Shown here: piece after piece, positions 26,453 to 35,764 of the stretch | Numbering within the stretch: position 1 is the first letter of the stretch | How the letters are laid out: the number at the start of each line of letters is the position of its first letter | The notes under the pieces: model-generated | The model's input: the letters and a program-made list of their open reading frames with translations, nothing else | What the model was told of the DNA's origin: nothing | Database searches by the model: none | Translations under genes and position numbers: made by a program | NCBI RefSeq assembly: GCF_000730665.1 | Contig: NZ_BBIV01000017.1 | Location: 83,054 to 147,053 of the forward strand | Source of the DNA: Pseudomonas plecoglossicida NBRC 103162 = DSM 15088 | GTDB lineage: Bacteria; Pseudomonadota; Gammaproteobacteria; Pseudomonadales; Pseudomonadaceae | Direction of reading: 5' to 3' | Length of the DNA stretch: 64,000 bases

Positions 26453-27502
26453 TTAGTCGACCTCGGCCACGGTATCGATCAGGTCAGGCCCACCCAGGCT
26501 GTGCAGCGCGGCGATGACCCTGCCGGGCTCGAGCAGACGCAGGCAGTTGTAGTGGCCGAAGCGGCAGGTCCGGTCGAAGCACGGGCTGCACTCGATGCCC
26601 GTGCGCACGATCTCCACCTGCTCCGCCAACGGTGGCGTGAAACCCGGGGATGTCGAGCCATACACCGCGACCAGCGGGCGATTCAACGCTGCCGCCACGT
26701 GCATCAATCCAGAGTCGTTGGAGACCACGGCATCGGCGCAGGACATCAGGTCGATGGCCTCGGCCAGCGACGTTTCACCCGCCAGGTTGTAGGACTCTTC
26801 ACGCAGGCCCGGGATCAGCCGGTCACGGATCTGCTCACCGACAGGGTGATCGTTCTTCGAACCGAACAGCCACACCTGCCAGCCCTGGCGAATCATGGCA
26901 TCGGCAACGATGGCGTAGTGCTCGGAGGGCCAGCGCTTGGCCTCGCCGAACTCGGCGCCTGGGCAAAGTGCCAGCACCGGGCGGTCCAGCTCCAGCCCGA
27001 ACTTGGCCATGGCCGCCTCGCGGCTCGGCGCTTCGATCTGCAGGTTGGGGCGTGGGTAAGGCTGCGGCAACTCGGCGCCGGGCGCATAGGCCAGGGCCAT
27101 GAAGCGCTCGATCATCAACGGGTAGCGGGCCTTGTCCAGCTTGCGCACATCGTTGAGCAGACCGAAGCGCATCTCGCCGCGCCAGCCGGTGCGCTTGGGG
27201 ATACCGGCGAAGAACGGCACCAGCGCAGACTTCAACGAGTTGGGCAGGAGGATCGCCTGGTCGTACTGGCCGGCCAGGGACTTGCCGATGCGCCGGCGCG
27301 TGGCCAGCTCCAGCGCGCCGTGGCCGAGCGGGAAGCTCAAGGCCTGGCGTACCTCGGGCATGCGTTCGAGGATCGGCCGGCTCCACTCGGGGGCCAGCAC
27401 GTCGATCACGCAGTCGGGGTGCTGCTGTTTCAGGCACTGGAACAGGGTCTGCGCCATCACCATGTCGCCGACCCAGCTGGGGCCAATGATCAGTATTCTC
27501 AT
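26453..27502 (-). CDS. waaF: LPS heptosyltransferase II
   Basis: A 349-residue GT9-family enzyme adding the second heptose of the inner core. MRILIIGPSWVGDMVMAQTLF carries the catalytic Asp13; CPGAEFGEAKRWP and VVSNDSGLMHVAAALNRPLVAVYGSTSP form the donor site. It leads the operon waaF-waaC-waaG-waaP-wapP-wapQ-tandem kinase, in which all genes touch or overlap. The 170 bp upstream hold the operon promoter and a REP hairpin shared with the end of glnE. The operon reads away from glnE in the same direction. Confidence 0.95.
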   Translation of the reverse strand: MRILIIGPSWVGDMVMAQTLFQCLKQQHPDCVIDVLAPEWSRPILERMPEVRQALSFPLGHGALELATRRRIGKSLAGQYDQAILLPNSLKSALVPFFAGIPKRTGWRGEMRFGLLNDVRKLDKARYPLMIERFMALAYAPGAELPQPYPRPNLQIEAPSREAAMAKFGLELDRPVLALCPGAEFGEAKRWPSEHYAIVADAMIRQGWQVWLFGSKNDHPVGEQIRDRLIPGLREESYNLAGETSLAEAIDLMSCADAVVSNDSGLMHVAAALNRPLVAVYGSTSPGFTPPLAEQVEIVRTGIECSPCFDRTCRFGHYNCLRLLEPGRVIAALHSLGGPDLIDTVAEVD

Positions 27503-27615
27503 GCTTAGTCCAGAAACGCTCGGGGAGGCTGCAGGCTGCGTAAAGCCTGGCCTCCCCTCTTTATATTCAGGCTATGTGGCGGACAGTGTACCACCGGGGC
27601 TCCATTGTGCCCCTA

Positions 27616-27668
27616 ATCGCCGGCAAGCCGGCTCCCACGGAATCTGTGGGAGCCGGCTTGCCGGCGAT
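27616..27668. repeat. REP pair (GTGGGAGCCGG class)
   Basis: Perfect 23-bp arms at 27616-27638 and 27646-27668 with a 7-nt loop. It lies a few bases after the glnE stop, where it probably terminates or protects the glnE transcript. This is the first element of the second REP class in the window. Confidence 0.9.
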
Positions 27669-27674
27669 CGGCTC

Positions 27675-30608
27675 TCAAGTCAGCCCCAGCTCGCCCCAGA
27701 TCCGCCGCACCTCGCGGCGCTCATCGACAAACTGCGCGGCGTCGATCACCCCGGCCTGCTTCTGCAAGGCCTGGCGGTGCGACGCCGAACGAAACGCCTT
27801 GTACACCTCGCGCAGCAGGATCGCGTCGCTGGCCGGCATCAATTTCGCCTGCCCCAGCTCTTCCAGGATGCGAATGTTGTCGGTCCATCGGAGTATGGCC
27901 GGGTGGTCGTGGGACCAGGCCAAAGCGGCGTATTGCACCATAAATTCGATATCGACGATACCGCCGGCATCCTGCTTGATATCGAACGCCACACCGGCGT
28001 CGAATGCGTTGTCGGCGGTGCCCGCAGCCGTGGCCTTGGTGCCCAGGTTGTCACGCATCTTGGCGCGCATCTCACTGACTTCGCTGCGCAGTTTGTCAAG
28101 GTCGCGGGGCTGCCCCAGGACCTTGGCGCGTACGTTCTCGAACGCGCTCGCCAGCTGCTTGCAGCCCACCAGCACCCGGGCCCTTACCAGTGCCTGATGT
28201 TCCCAGGTCCAAGCCTCGCTCTGCTGATAGCGCTCGAACGCGCCCAGCGAACTGACCAGCAAGCCCGATGCACCCGAGGGGCGCAGGCGCATGTCGACGT
28301 CGTACAGCTGGCCGGAGTTGGTCTGGGTCGTGAGCAGGTGAATGATGCGCTGGCCCAGACGGGTATAGAACTGCGCGCTGTCGATCGGCTTGGCACCGTC
28401 GGTTTCGGCCTGTGGATCGCCGTCGTGGATGAACACCAGGTCCAGGTCAGAGCCGTGGCCCAGTTCCAGGCCACCCACCTTGCCATAGCCAATGATGATG
28501 AAACCCGGGTCGCCCAGGCTGCCGTCGCTGCGCTTGGGCTGGCCGTGGCGGGACACGGTCTGGCGCCAGGCCAGGGCCAGCACCTGGTCGAGGATGGCTT
28601 CGGCCAGCCAGGTCAGATAGTCGCTGACCTTCATCAAGCGCAGGTTGCCGCTGATTTCCGAGGCGGCCACGCGCAGGCTGTGGGCCAGCTTGAAGTGGCG
28701 CAGCGCCTCCATCTGCTGTTCCAGGTCGTCCTCGGGGATGCGCGTCAGCCGTTCGCGCAACTCGGCAGCCAGCTCGGGCGCCATCGGCGGGCTGAACAGC
28801 CGGCCTTCGTTGAGCAGTTCATCGAGCAGCAGCGGGTAACGGGCGATCTGCTCGGCGATCCACGGGCTGGCCGCGCACAGGGTCAGCAGACGGCGCAACG
28901 CACCGGGGTTTTCGGTGAGCAGCACCAGATAGGCAGAGCGCCGCGCCACGGCTTCTACCAACGGCAGCACGCGCTCCAGCACCAGGTCCGGGTTGTCGTG
29001 CTCCACGGCCTGGGCCAGCAACCGGGGAATGAAGGCATCCAGACGCTCGCGACCAATGCGCTGCATCGAGCGCAACTGCGGGCTGGCACGCAGCCCGGTC
29101 AGGCGTCGCAGGGCTTCGGCCGGCAGGCTGAAGCCAGCCTCCTGCAGTTGCCGGCAGGCAGCCTCTTCGTCTTGTGCCTGCTCCCACAGCGGCGACCACT
29201 CGCCGCCGACCACCAGCTCGCCTTCGCCGTCTTCATCGTCCGGGTCGGCGATCACCTGGCGGAAGTGCCAGTCGACGCGGTTGCGCCAGTGCATCAGATG
29301 CTCATGGAAGCTTTCCCAGTCGGCATAACCGAGCATGTAGGCGATCCGCGCACGGTCGAGGTCACTGTCCGGCAGCATCTGCGTCTGGCGGTCGGCAATC
29401 GCCTGGATGGCATGCTCGGTGTAGCGCAGGAACTCATACCCCTCACGCAGCTCGAGCACCACCGCGGTCGGCAGGTAGCCCTGGCCCTCCAGAGTCGCCA
29501 GCACCTTGAGCAACGACCGTTGCTGCAGGCTCAGGTCGCGCCCGCCATGGATCAGCTGGAACGCCTGGGCGATGAACTCCACCTCGCGGATGCCGCCGGC
29601 GCCGAGCTTGATGTTGTCGGCCATGCCCTTGCGCCGCACTTCCTGCTGGATCAGCTGCTTCATGGTGCGCAGCGCCTCGATGGCCGAGAAGTCCAGGTAG
29701 CGTCGGTAGACGAACGGTCGCAACATTTCTTGCAACTGGGCACCCGCGGCCTGGTCGCCGGCCACCACCCGCGCCTTGATCATGGCGTAGCGCTCCCAGT
29801 CGCGCCCCTGGTCCTGGTAGTACTGTTCCAGGGCGTTGAAGCTCATCACCAGCGCGCCGGCCGAACCATAGGGGCGCAGGCGCATGTCGACGCGGAACAC
29901 GAAGCCATCCACGGTCACCGGGTCGAGCGCCTTGATCAGCCGCTGGCCCAGCCGGGTGAAGAACTCCTGGTTGTCCAGTGCACGCTTGACCCCTTCGGTT
30001 TCGCCGCCTTCGGGGAAGGCGAAGATCAGGTCGATGTCCGAAGACAGGTTCAGCTCCACCGCCCCCAACTTGCCCATGCCCAGCACCACCATGTGCTGGG
30101 GCTGGCCGCTGCGGCTGCCGATCGGCGTGCCGAACTGCTGGCAGTGGCGCGGGTACAGCCATTGATAGGCTTCGTCGATGGCCGCGTCGGCCAGGTCGGA
30201 CAGGTCGCGGCAGGTTTCGCCAAGCTCGGCCTGGCGAGTGATGTCGCGCCAGATGATGCGCAGTTGCTGGCGGTTGCGCTCGCGGCGCAGGTTGCGCGCC
30301 AGTTCGTCTTCGCCCTGCGCGGCCTGGACAGCGGCGGCGATATGACCGCGCAGCTCGCCCGGCGCATAGCGGCGGTCCAGTTCACCGCTGGCCTGCAGCG
30401 CGAACAGCATGGCCGGCTCGCGCTGGGCCAGGCCAAGGACGAAATCGCTGGCCGCCGCCACCTGGTCGAATTGCTGGCGGTGGACCGGGCTCCACGCCGT
30501 CAGGTCGAGGTCGGGATGGCCGGCCAGCGCATCGAGCAGAAACTGCTGGTTACGCGCGACCAGCGGTTGCAGGGTGGCAGGCAGTTCGAGCGGCAAAGGC
30601 AGGCGCAT
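27675..30608 (-). CDS. glnE: Bifunctional glutamine synthetase adenylyltransferase/adenylyl-removing enzyme
   Basis: GlnE adenylylates glutamine synthetase when nitrogen is plentiful and removes the AMP when it is scarce, under control of PII and glutamine. The 977-residue length is normal. Two nucleotidyltransferase domains are seen: the N-terminal adenylyl-removing one with GMGKLGAVELNLSSDIDLIF (about residues 175-195) and the C-terminal adenylyl-transfer one with GYGKVGGLELGHGSDLDLVF (about 702-722). Each has the DxD metal motif. An ATG at 30608 begins MRLPLPLELP. It is transcribed away from aceE across a 383-bp divergent promoter region. Confidence 0.97.
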   Translation of the reverse strand: MRLPLPLELPATLQPLVARNQQFLLDALAGHPDLDLTAWSPVHRQQFDQVAAASDFVLGLAQREPAMLFALQASGELDRRYAPGELRGHIAAAVQAAQGEDELARNLRRERNRQQLRIIWRDITRQAELGETCRDLSDLADAAIDEAYQWLYPRHCQQFGTPIGSRSGQPQHMVVLGMGKLGAVELNLSSDIDLIFAFPEGGETEGVKRALDNQEFFTRLGQRLIKALDPVTVDGFVFRVDMRLRPYGSAGALVMSFNALEQYYQDQGRDWERYAMIKARVVAGDQAAGAQLQEMLRPFVYRRYLDFSAIEALRTMKQLIQQEVRRKGMADNIKLGAGGIREVEFIAQAFQLIHGGRDLSLQQRSLLKVLATLEGQGYLPTAVVLELREGYEFLRYTEHAIQAIADRQTQMLPDSDLDRARIAYMLGYADWESFHEHLMHWRNRVDWHFRQVIADPDDEDGEGELVVGGEWSPLWEQAQDEEAACRQLQEAGFSLPAEALRRLTGLRASPQLRSMQRIGRERLDAFIPRLLAQAVEHDNPDLVLERVLPLVEAVARRSAYLVLLTENPGALRRLLTLCAASPWIAEQIARYPLLLDELLNEGRLFSPPMAPELAAELRERLTRIPEDDLEQQMEALRHFKLAHSLRVAASEISGNLRLMKVSDYLTWLAEAILDQVLALAWRQTVSRHGQPKRSDGSLGDPGFIIIGYGKVGGLELGHGSDLDLVFIHDGDPQAETDGAKPIDSAQFYTRLGQRIIHLLTTQTNSGQLYDVDMRLRPSGASGLLVSSLGAFERYQQSEAWTWEHQALVRARVLVGCKQLASAFENVRAKVLGQPRDLDKLRSEVSEMRAKMRDNLGTKATAAGTADNAFDAGVAFDIKQDAGGIVDIEFMVQYAALAWSHDHPAILRWTDNIRILEELGQAKLMPASDAILLREVYKAFRSASHRQALQKQAGVIDAAQFVDERREVRRIWGELGLT

Positions 30609-30991
30609 GGTCTATCCTTGATCGGCGTGAATGAGAGGGTTGAATGCGGCCACGGGGAAGCTCGACCACGGTTGGACTGTCGTACAAAAGTTGGAAATAG
30701 CTGAAAAAAACGAATCATTGGCAATAAACATCAAGAATCACCCGTTCGCGACACAACGCCAACCAACATGAACGTTTTTCCTCACAAGCCAAGGTGCGAC
30801 TAAACGTCGCATTTGTGTAGTTTTACTACTACCCCGCCCGTGCAAAAGCATGAAATACGAAAGCAAATGTAGTAAAACTACACGCCGCCGGTGCACACTC
30901 CGGTAATCCAAGAATTCACGACGTCTGCCCATAAGGCCAGTCGCAAACTCAGGCCCCCGATTCTGGTGGCCTTTCCGCCCTGGAGCAAGCC
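30609..30991. other. 383-bp divergent regulatory region between glnE and aceE
   Basis: This interval holds the promoters of glnE (minus) and aceEF (plus). It contains two 13-bp palindromes (separate entry) and a small stem GCGAC-TAAAC-GTCGC at 30796-30810. No small gene was recognised. The sequence is AT-richer than its surroundings between 30680 and 30890. Confidence 0.7.
30815..30883. promoter_or_regulatory. Paired palindromes upstream of aceE, candidate operators
   Basis: GTGTAGTTTTACTAC (30815-30829) and its exact complement GTAGTAAAACTACAC (30869-30883) occur in opposite orientation. Each contains the palindrome GTAGT-N3-ACTAC. The centres (30823 and 30875) are 52 bp apart, close to five helical turns. 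The GT-N3-AC core resembles operators of the GntR/FadR subfamily, to which the enterobacterial pyruvate dehydrogenase repressor PdhR belongs. Regulator identity is inference. Confidence 0.6.
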
Positions 30992-33637
30992 ATGCAAGAC
31001 CTCGATCCAATCGAAACCCAGGAATGGCTGGATGCCCTGGAGTCGGTCCTCGACAAAGAAGGCGAAGACCGCGCTCATTACCTGATGACCCGCATGGGCG
31101 AGCTGGCCACCCGCAGTGGCTCCCAGCTGCCATACGCGATCACCACGCCATACCGCAATACCATCCCCGTCACCCACGAAGCACGCATGCCTGGCGACCT
31201 GTTCATGGAACGCCGCATTCGCTCGATGGTGCGTTGGAACGCGCTGGCCATGGTGATGCGCACCAACCTGAAGGATTCGGACCTGGGCGGCCACATCTCC
31301 AGCTTCGCCTCCAGTGCCACCCTGTACGACATCGGCTTCAACTACTTCTTCCAGGCCCCGACCGAAGAACACGGCGGCGACCTGATCTTCTTCCAGGGCC
31401 ACGCTTCGCCAGGCGTCTACGCCCGTGCCTTCATGGAAGGCCGCATCAACGAAGACCAGATGAACAACTTCCGTCAGGAAGTGGACGGCAAAGGCCTGTC
31501 TTCGTACCCTCACCCTTGGCTGATGCCTGACTTCTGGCAGTTCCCGACCGTTTCCATGGGTCTGGGCCCGATCCAGGCGATCTACCAGGCACGCTTCATG
31601 AAGTACCTGGAAGCCCGTGGCTTCATCCCGGCCGGCAAGCAGAAGGTCTGGTGCTTCATGGGCGACGGCGAGTGCGACGAGCCGGAATCCCTGGGCGCGA
31701 TCGCCCTGGCTGGCCGCGAGAAGCTGGACAACCTGATCTTCGTCATCAACTGCAACCTGCAGCGCCTCGACGGCCCGGTTCGCGGCAACGGCAAGATCAT
31801 CCAGGAACTCGAAGGCGTGTTCCGTGGCGGTGGCTGGAACGTCAACAAGGTCGTCTGGGGCCGTTTCTGGGACCCACTGTTCGCCAAGGACACCAACGGT
31901 GCCCTGCAGCGCCGCATGGACGAAGTCATCGACGGCGAATACCAGAACTACAAGGCCAAAGACGGCGCCTACGTGCGTCAGCACTTCTTCAACACCCCAG
32001 AGCTCAAGGCCATGGTCGAAGACCTGTCCGACGACGAGATCTGGAAGCTCAACCGTGGTGGCCATGACCCGTACAAGGTCTATGCGGCCTACCATCAGGC
32101 GGTCAACCACAAGGACCAGCCGACCGTCATCCTGGCCAAGACCATCAAGGGTTACGGTACCGGTGCCGGCGAAGCCAAGAACACCGCGCACAACACCAAG
32201 AAGGTCGACGTCGACAGCCTGCGTCACTTCCGTGACCGCTTCGACATCCCGGTCAAGGATGCCGAGCTCGAGAACCTGCCGTTCTTCAAGCCCGAAGAAG
32301 GTTCTGCCGAAGCCAAGTACCTGGCCGAGCGTCGCGCCGCACTGGGTGGTTTCGTGCCACAGCGCCGTGCCCAGAGCTTCAGCGTGCCGACCCCGCCACT
32401 GGAAACGCTGAAAGCGATCCTGGACGGTTCGGGCGACCGCGAAATCTCTACCACCATGGCCTTCGTGCGGATCCTCGCGCAGCTGGTCAAGGACAAGGAA
32501 ATCGGCCAGCGCATCGTCCCGATCATCCCGGACGAAGCCCGTACCTTCGGTATGGAAGGCATGTTCCGCCAGCTGGGCATCTACTCGTCGGTCGGCCAGC
32601 TCTACGAGCCAGTCGATAAAGACCAGGTGATGTTCTACCGCGAAGACAAGAAGGGCCAGATCCTCGAGGAAGGCATCAACGAAGCCGGCGCCATGTCGTC
32701 GTTCATCGCTGCCGGTACCTCGTACAGCTGCCACAACCAGCCGATGCTGCCGTTCTACATCTTCTACTCGATGTTCGGCTTCCAGCGTATCGGCGACCTG
32801 GCCTGGGCCGCTGGCGACAGCCGCACCCGTGGCTTCCTGATCGGCGGTACCGCCGGCCGTACCACCCTCAACGGTGAAGGCCTGCAGCACGAAGACGGTC
32901 ACAGCCACATGATGGCGGGCACCATCCCGAACTGCCGCACCTATGATCCGACCTACGGCTACGAGCTGGCGGTGATCATCCAGGACGGCATGAAGAAGAT
33001 GACCGAAGAGCAACAGGACATCTTCTACTACATCACCGTGATGAACGAGTCCTACCAGCAGCCAGCCATGCCGGCCGGTGTCGAGGAAGGTATCATCAAG
33101 GGCATGTACCTGCTCGAGGACGACACCCGCGAAGCCGCGCACCACGTACAGCTGATGGGCTCCGGCACCATCCTGCGCGAAGTCCGCGAAGCTGCGAAGA
33201 TCCTGCGTGAAGAGTTCAACGTCGGTGCCGACGTGTGGAGCGTCACCAGCTTCAACGAACTGCGCCGCGACGGCCTGGCCGTGGAACGCGCCAACCGCCT
33301 GAAGCCTGGCCAGAAGCCACAGCAGACCTACGTCGAGCAGTGCCTGGCCGGCCGCAAAGGCCCGGTTGTCGCCTCTACCGACTACATGAAGCTGTTCGCC
33401 GAGCAGATTCGTCAGTGGGTACCGAGCAAAGAGTTCAAAGTCCTGGGTACCGACGGTTACGGTCGCAGCGACAGCCGCAAGAAGCTGCGTCACTTCTTCG
33501 AAGTCGACCGCCACTTCGTGGTGCTGGCTGCCCTGGAAGCCTTGGCCGACCGTGGCGAGATCGAACCGAAGGTGGTGGCCGACGCCATCGTCAAGTTCGG
33601 CATCGATCCGGACAAGCGCAACCCACTGGACTGCTGA
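30992..33637 (+). CDS. aceE: Pyruvate dehydrogenase E1 component (homodimeric)
   Basis: Thiamine-diphosphate enzyme that decarboxylates pyruvate and acetylates the lipoyl groups of AceF, linking glycolysis to the TCA cycle. The 881-residue single chain is the homodimeric gammaproteobacterial type. The ThDP/Mg motif GDGECDEPES begins at Gly224 and ends in NCNLQ (Asn253). MQDLDPIETQEWLDAL is the usual N-terminus. The strongly optimised codon use fits high expression. aceF follows after 13 bp, in one operon closed by a strong terminator. Confidence 0.98.
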   Translation: MQDLDPIETQEWLDALESVLDKEGEDRAHYLMTRMGELATRSGSQLPYAITTPYRNTIPVTHEARMPGDLFMERRIRSMVRWNALAMVMRTNLKDSDLGGHISSFASSATLYDIGFNYFFQAPTEEHGGDLIFFQGHASPGVYARAFMEGRINEDQMNNFRQEVDGKGLSSYPHPWLMPDFWQFPTVSMGLGPIQAIYQARFMKYLEARGFIPAGKQKVWCFMGDGECDEPESLGAIALAGREKLDNLIFVINCNLQRLDGPVRGNGKIIQELEGVFRGGGWNVNKVVWGRFWDPLFAKDTNGALQRRMDEVIDGEYQNYKAKDGAYVRQHFFNTPELKAMVEDLSDDEIWKLNRGGHDPYKVYAAYHQAVNHKDQPTVILAKTIKGYGTGAGEAKNTAHNTKKVDVDSLRHFRDRFDIPVKDAELENLPFFKPEEGSAEAKYLAERRAALGGFVPQRRAQSFSVPTPPLETLKAILDGSGDREISTTMAFVRILAQLVKDKEIGQRIVPIIPDEARTFGMEGMFRQLGIYSSVGQLYEPVDKDQVMFYREDKKGQILEEGINEAGAMSSFIAAGTSYSCHNQPMLPFYIFYSMFGFQRIGDLAWAAGDSRTRGFLIGGTAGRTTLNGEGLQHEDGHSHMMAGTIPNCRTYDPTYGYELAVIIQDGMKKMTEEQQDIFYYITVMNESYQQPAMPAGVEEGIIKGMYLLEDDTREAAHHVQLMGSGTILREVREAAKILREEFNVGADVWSVTSFNELRRDGLAVERANRLKPGQKPQQTYVEQCLAGRKGPVVASTDYMKLFAEQIRQWVPSKEFKVLGTDGYGRSDSRKKLRHFFEVDRHFVVLAALEALADRGEIEPKVVADAIVKFGIDPDKRNPLDC

Positions 33638-33650
33638 GGAGTATTTTTAA

Positions 33651-35273
33651 GTGAGCGAACTCATTCGCGTACCTGACATCGGCAGCGGTGAAGGTGAAAT
33701 CATCGAGCTGTTCGTCAAGGTCGGTGACCGTATCGAGGCCGACCAGAGCCTGCTGACCCTGGAGTCCGACAAGGCCTCCATGGAGATCCCGGCGCCGAAG
33801 GCCGGTATCGTCAAGGAACTGAAGGTCAAGCTGGGCGACCGCCTGAAAGAAGGCGACGAACTGCTGGTGCTGGAAGCCGAGGGCGCCGCTGCGGCGCCCG
33901 AGGCTCCGGCCGGTGCGCCTGCCCAGGCTGCCGCACCGGCTCCGGCTGCTGAAGCTGCCCCTGCTGCCGCCCCGGCTGCAGCACCTGCCGCTGCCAGCGT
34001 GCAGGACATCCACGTGCCGGATATCGGTTCGTCGGGCAAGGCCAAGATCATCGAAATGCTGGTCAAGGTCGGCGATACCGTCGAAGCGGACCAGTCGCTG
34101 ATCACCCTGGAGTCCGACAAAGCCTCCATGGAGATCCCGTCGCCTGCTGCTGGCGTGGTCGAAGAAGTGCTGTGCAAGCTGGAAGATGAAGTCGGCACTG
34201 GCGACCTGATCTTCAAGCTGAAGGTCGCTGGCGCCGCACCGGCTGCCGCACCAGCTCCGGCTGCTGCTCCTGCTCCGGCCGCCGCACCTGCCGCAGCTCC
34301 AGCACCTGCCGCCGCACCTGCTCCGGTTGCCACCGCACCGGCTGCCGGCAGCAACGCCAAGGTTCACGCAGGCCCGGCGGTTCGTCAGCTGGCCCGTGAA
34401 TTCGGTGTCGAGCTGGGCGCAGTTGCCGCGACCGGCCCGCACGGCCGCATCCTGAAAGAAGACGTGCAGGTCTACGTCAAGGCCATGATGCAGAAGGCCA
34501 AGGAAGCGCCCGCAGCCGCCGGCGCAACCGGCGGCGCTGGCATCCCGCCGATCCCGGCCGTGGACTTCAGCAAGTTCGGTGAAGTGGAAGAAGTGGCCCT
34601 GACCCGCCTGATGCAGGTCGGTGCCAACAACCTGCACCGCAGCTGGCTGAACGTGCCGCACGTGACCCAGTTCGACTCCGCCGACATCACCGAGCTGGAA
34701 GCCTTCCGCGTTGCGCAGAAGGCCGTGGCCGAGAAGGCTGGCGTCAAGCTGACCGTGCTGCCACTGCTGCTCAAGGCCTGCGCCTTCCTGCTCAAGGAAC
34801 TGCCGGACTTCAACAGCTCGCTGGCGCCAAGCGGCAAGGCGATCATCCGCAAGAAGTACGTGCACATCGGCTTCGCCGTGGACACCCCGGACGGTCTGCT
34901 GGTCCCTGTGATCAAGAACGTCGACCAGAAGAGCCTGCTGCAACTGGCTGCCGAAGCTGCCTCGCTCGCCGAGAAAGCCCGCACCAAGAAGCTCTCGGCC
35001 GACGACATGCAGGGCGCCTGCTTCACCATCTCCAGCCTCGGCCACATTGGCGGCACCGGCTTCACGCCGATCGTCAACGCGCCTGAGGTGGCGATCCTCG
35101 GTGTCTCCAAGGCAACCATGCAGCCGGTCTGGGATGGCAAGGCCTTCCAGCCGAAGCTGATGCTGCCGCTGTCGCTGTCCTACGATCACCGTGTGATCAA
35201 CGGCGCTGCCGCCGCGCGCTTCACCAAGCGCCTGGGCGACGTGCTGGGCGATATCCGCACCATGCTGCTGTAA
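33651..35273 (+). CDS. aceF: Pyruvate dehydrogenase E2, dihydrolipoamide acetyltransferase
   Basis: Core subunit of the pyruvate dehydrogenase complex. The 540 residues contain two lipoyl domains (lipoyl Lys41 and Lys157, each in ESDKASMEIP), two long Ala/Pro linkers (about 85-118 and 190-235), a peripheral-subunit-binding domain (AGPAVRQLAREFGVEL, about 240-275) and the catalytic domain. The active-site motif is DHRVINGA with His513; Asn replaces the Asp seen in E. coli, which I recall is normal in the Azotobacter/Pseudomonas branch. Translation starts at GTG 33651 with GAGGAG upstream. E3 is encoded elsewhere. Confidence 0.97.
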   Translation: MSELIRVPDIGSGEGEIIELFVKVGDRIEADQSLLTLESDKASMEIPAPKAGIVKELKVKLGDRLKEGDELLVLEAEGAAAAPEAPAGAPAQAAAPAPAAEAAPAAAPAAAPAAASVQDIHVPDIGSSGKAKIIEMLVKVGDTVEADQSLITLESDKASMEIPSPAAGVVEEVLCKLEDEVGTGDLIFKLKVAGAAPAAAPAPAAAPAPAAAPAAAPAPAAAPAPVATAPAAGSNAKVHAGPAVRQLAREFGVELGAVAATGPHGRILKEDVQVYVKAMMQKAKEAPAAAGATGGAGIPPIPAVDFSKFGEVEEVALTRLMQVGANNLHRSWLNVPHVTQFDSADITELEAFRVAQKAVAEKAGVKLTVLPLLLKACAFLLKELPDFNSSLAPSGKAIIRKKYVHIGFAVDTPDGLLVPVIKNVDQKSLLQLAAEAASLAEKARTKKLSADDMQGACFTISSLGHIGGTGFTPIVNAPEVAILGVSKATMQPVWDGKAFQPKLMLPLSLSYDHRVINGAAAARFTKRLGDVLGDIRTMLL

Positions 35274-35341
35274 CACGCAGTCCACCTGCCTCCCCCCGGG
35301 GAGGCGGGTACCCTTTTCGAGCTGCCACGCTCGTACCTCAA

Positions 35342-35367
35342 CCCCGCCAATTGGCGGGGCTTTTTTT
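35342..35367 (+). terminator. Intrinsic terminator of aceE-aceF
   Basis: The stem CCCCGCC-AATT-GGCGGGG (35342-35359) is followed by C and seven T, a textbook rho-independent terminator 68 bp after the aceF stop. Confidence 0.93.
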
Positions 35368-35391
35368 GCCTGTCGCAGCATCTTTTGTGCC

Positions 35392-35597
35392 TGTGAGATT
35401 GAGCGCCGCCCACGCGGCGCATCGCGAGCTGCGCTCGCTCCTACGTTTGTTTCTGGCCAGTAACGCCTGTGACAGGCGCACGCGACCGTCTTGTTTGTAC
35501 GACGCGATATCAAGCCATGCACTAGGCGTCCGCGCACAAATTCCACAAGGAAATTGGCCCGAAACAAACGTAGGAGCGGGCGGCGCTCGATCTCACA
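35392..35597. repeat. Long inverted repeat of a second Pseudomonas repeat family
   Basis: The left copy (35392-35458) and the inverted right copy (35556-35597) share TGTGAGAT-T/C-GAGCGCCGCC at one end and CGCTCCTACGTTTGTTTC at the other. The left copy carries about 24 extra bases (CGCGGCGCATCGCGAGCTGC region) in its middle. About 97 bp separate them. They differ in sequence from the REP elements elsewhere. The whole 35368-35764 interval has no gene that I can support. Confidence 0.7.
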
Positions 35598-35764
35598 CGC
35601 GACAAACAGCCCAAGACGAACACCCGCCCTAAGGATTCCAGCCCCGCCGCCGAAAACATACTCATGACCCCCCACATGGCCGCTTGCCAGCCCTGGGGAC
35701 ATGATGCAACCTTGCCGGATGCGCCGCCGCCCAGGCCGCGTCTCCCTCTTCAAGCGAGTCTTCG

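Noticed and set aside
27132..30704. A 1190-codon open frame on the plus strand opposite glnE
   Set aside because: It is antisense to a fully conserved glnE; the translation is low-complexity (rich in Gln, His, Ala, Gly, Arg), as expected for the complement of high-GC coding sequence.
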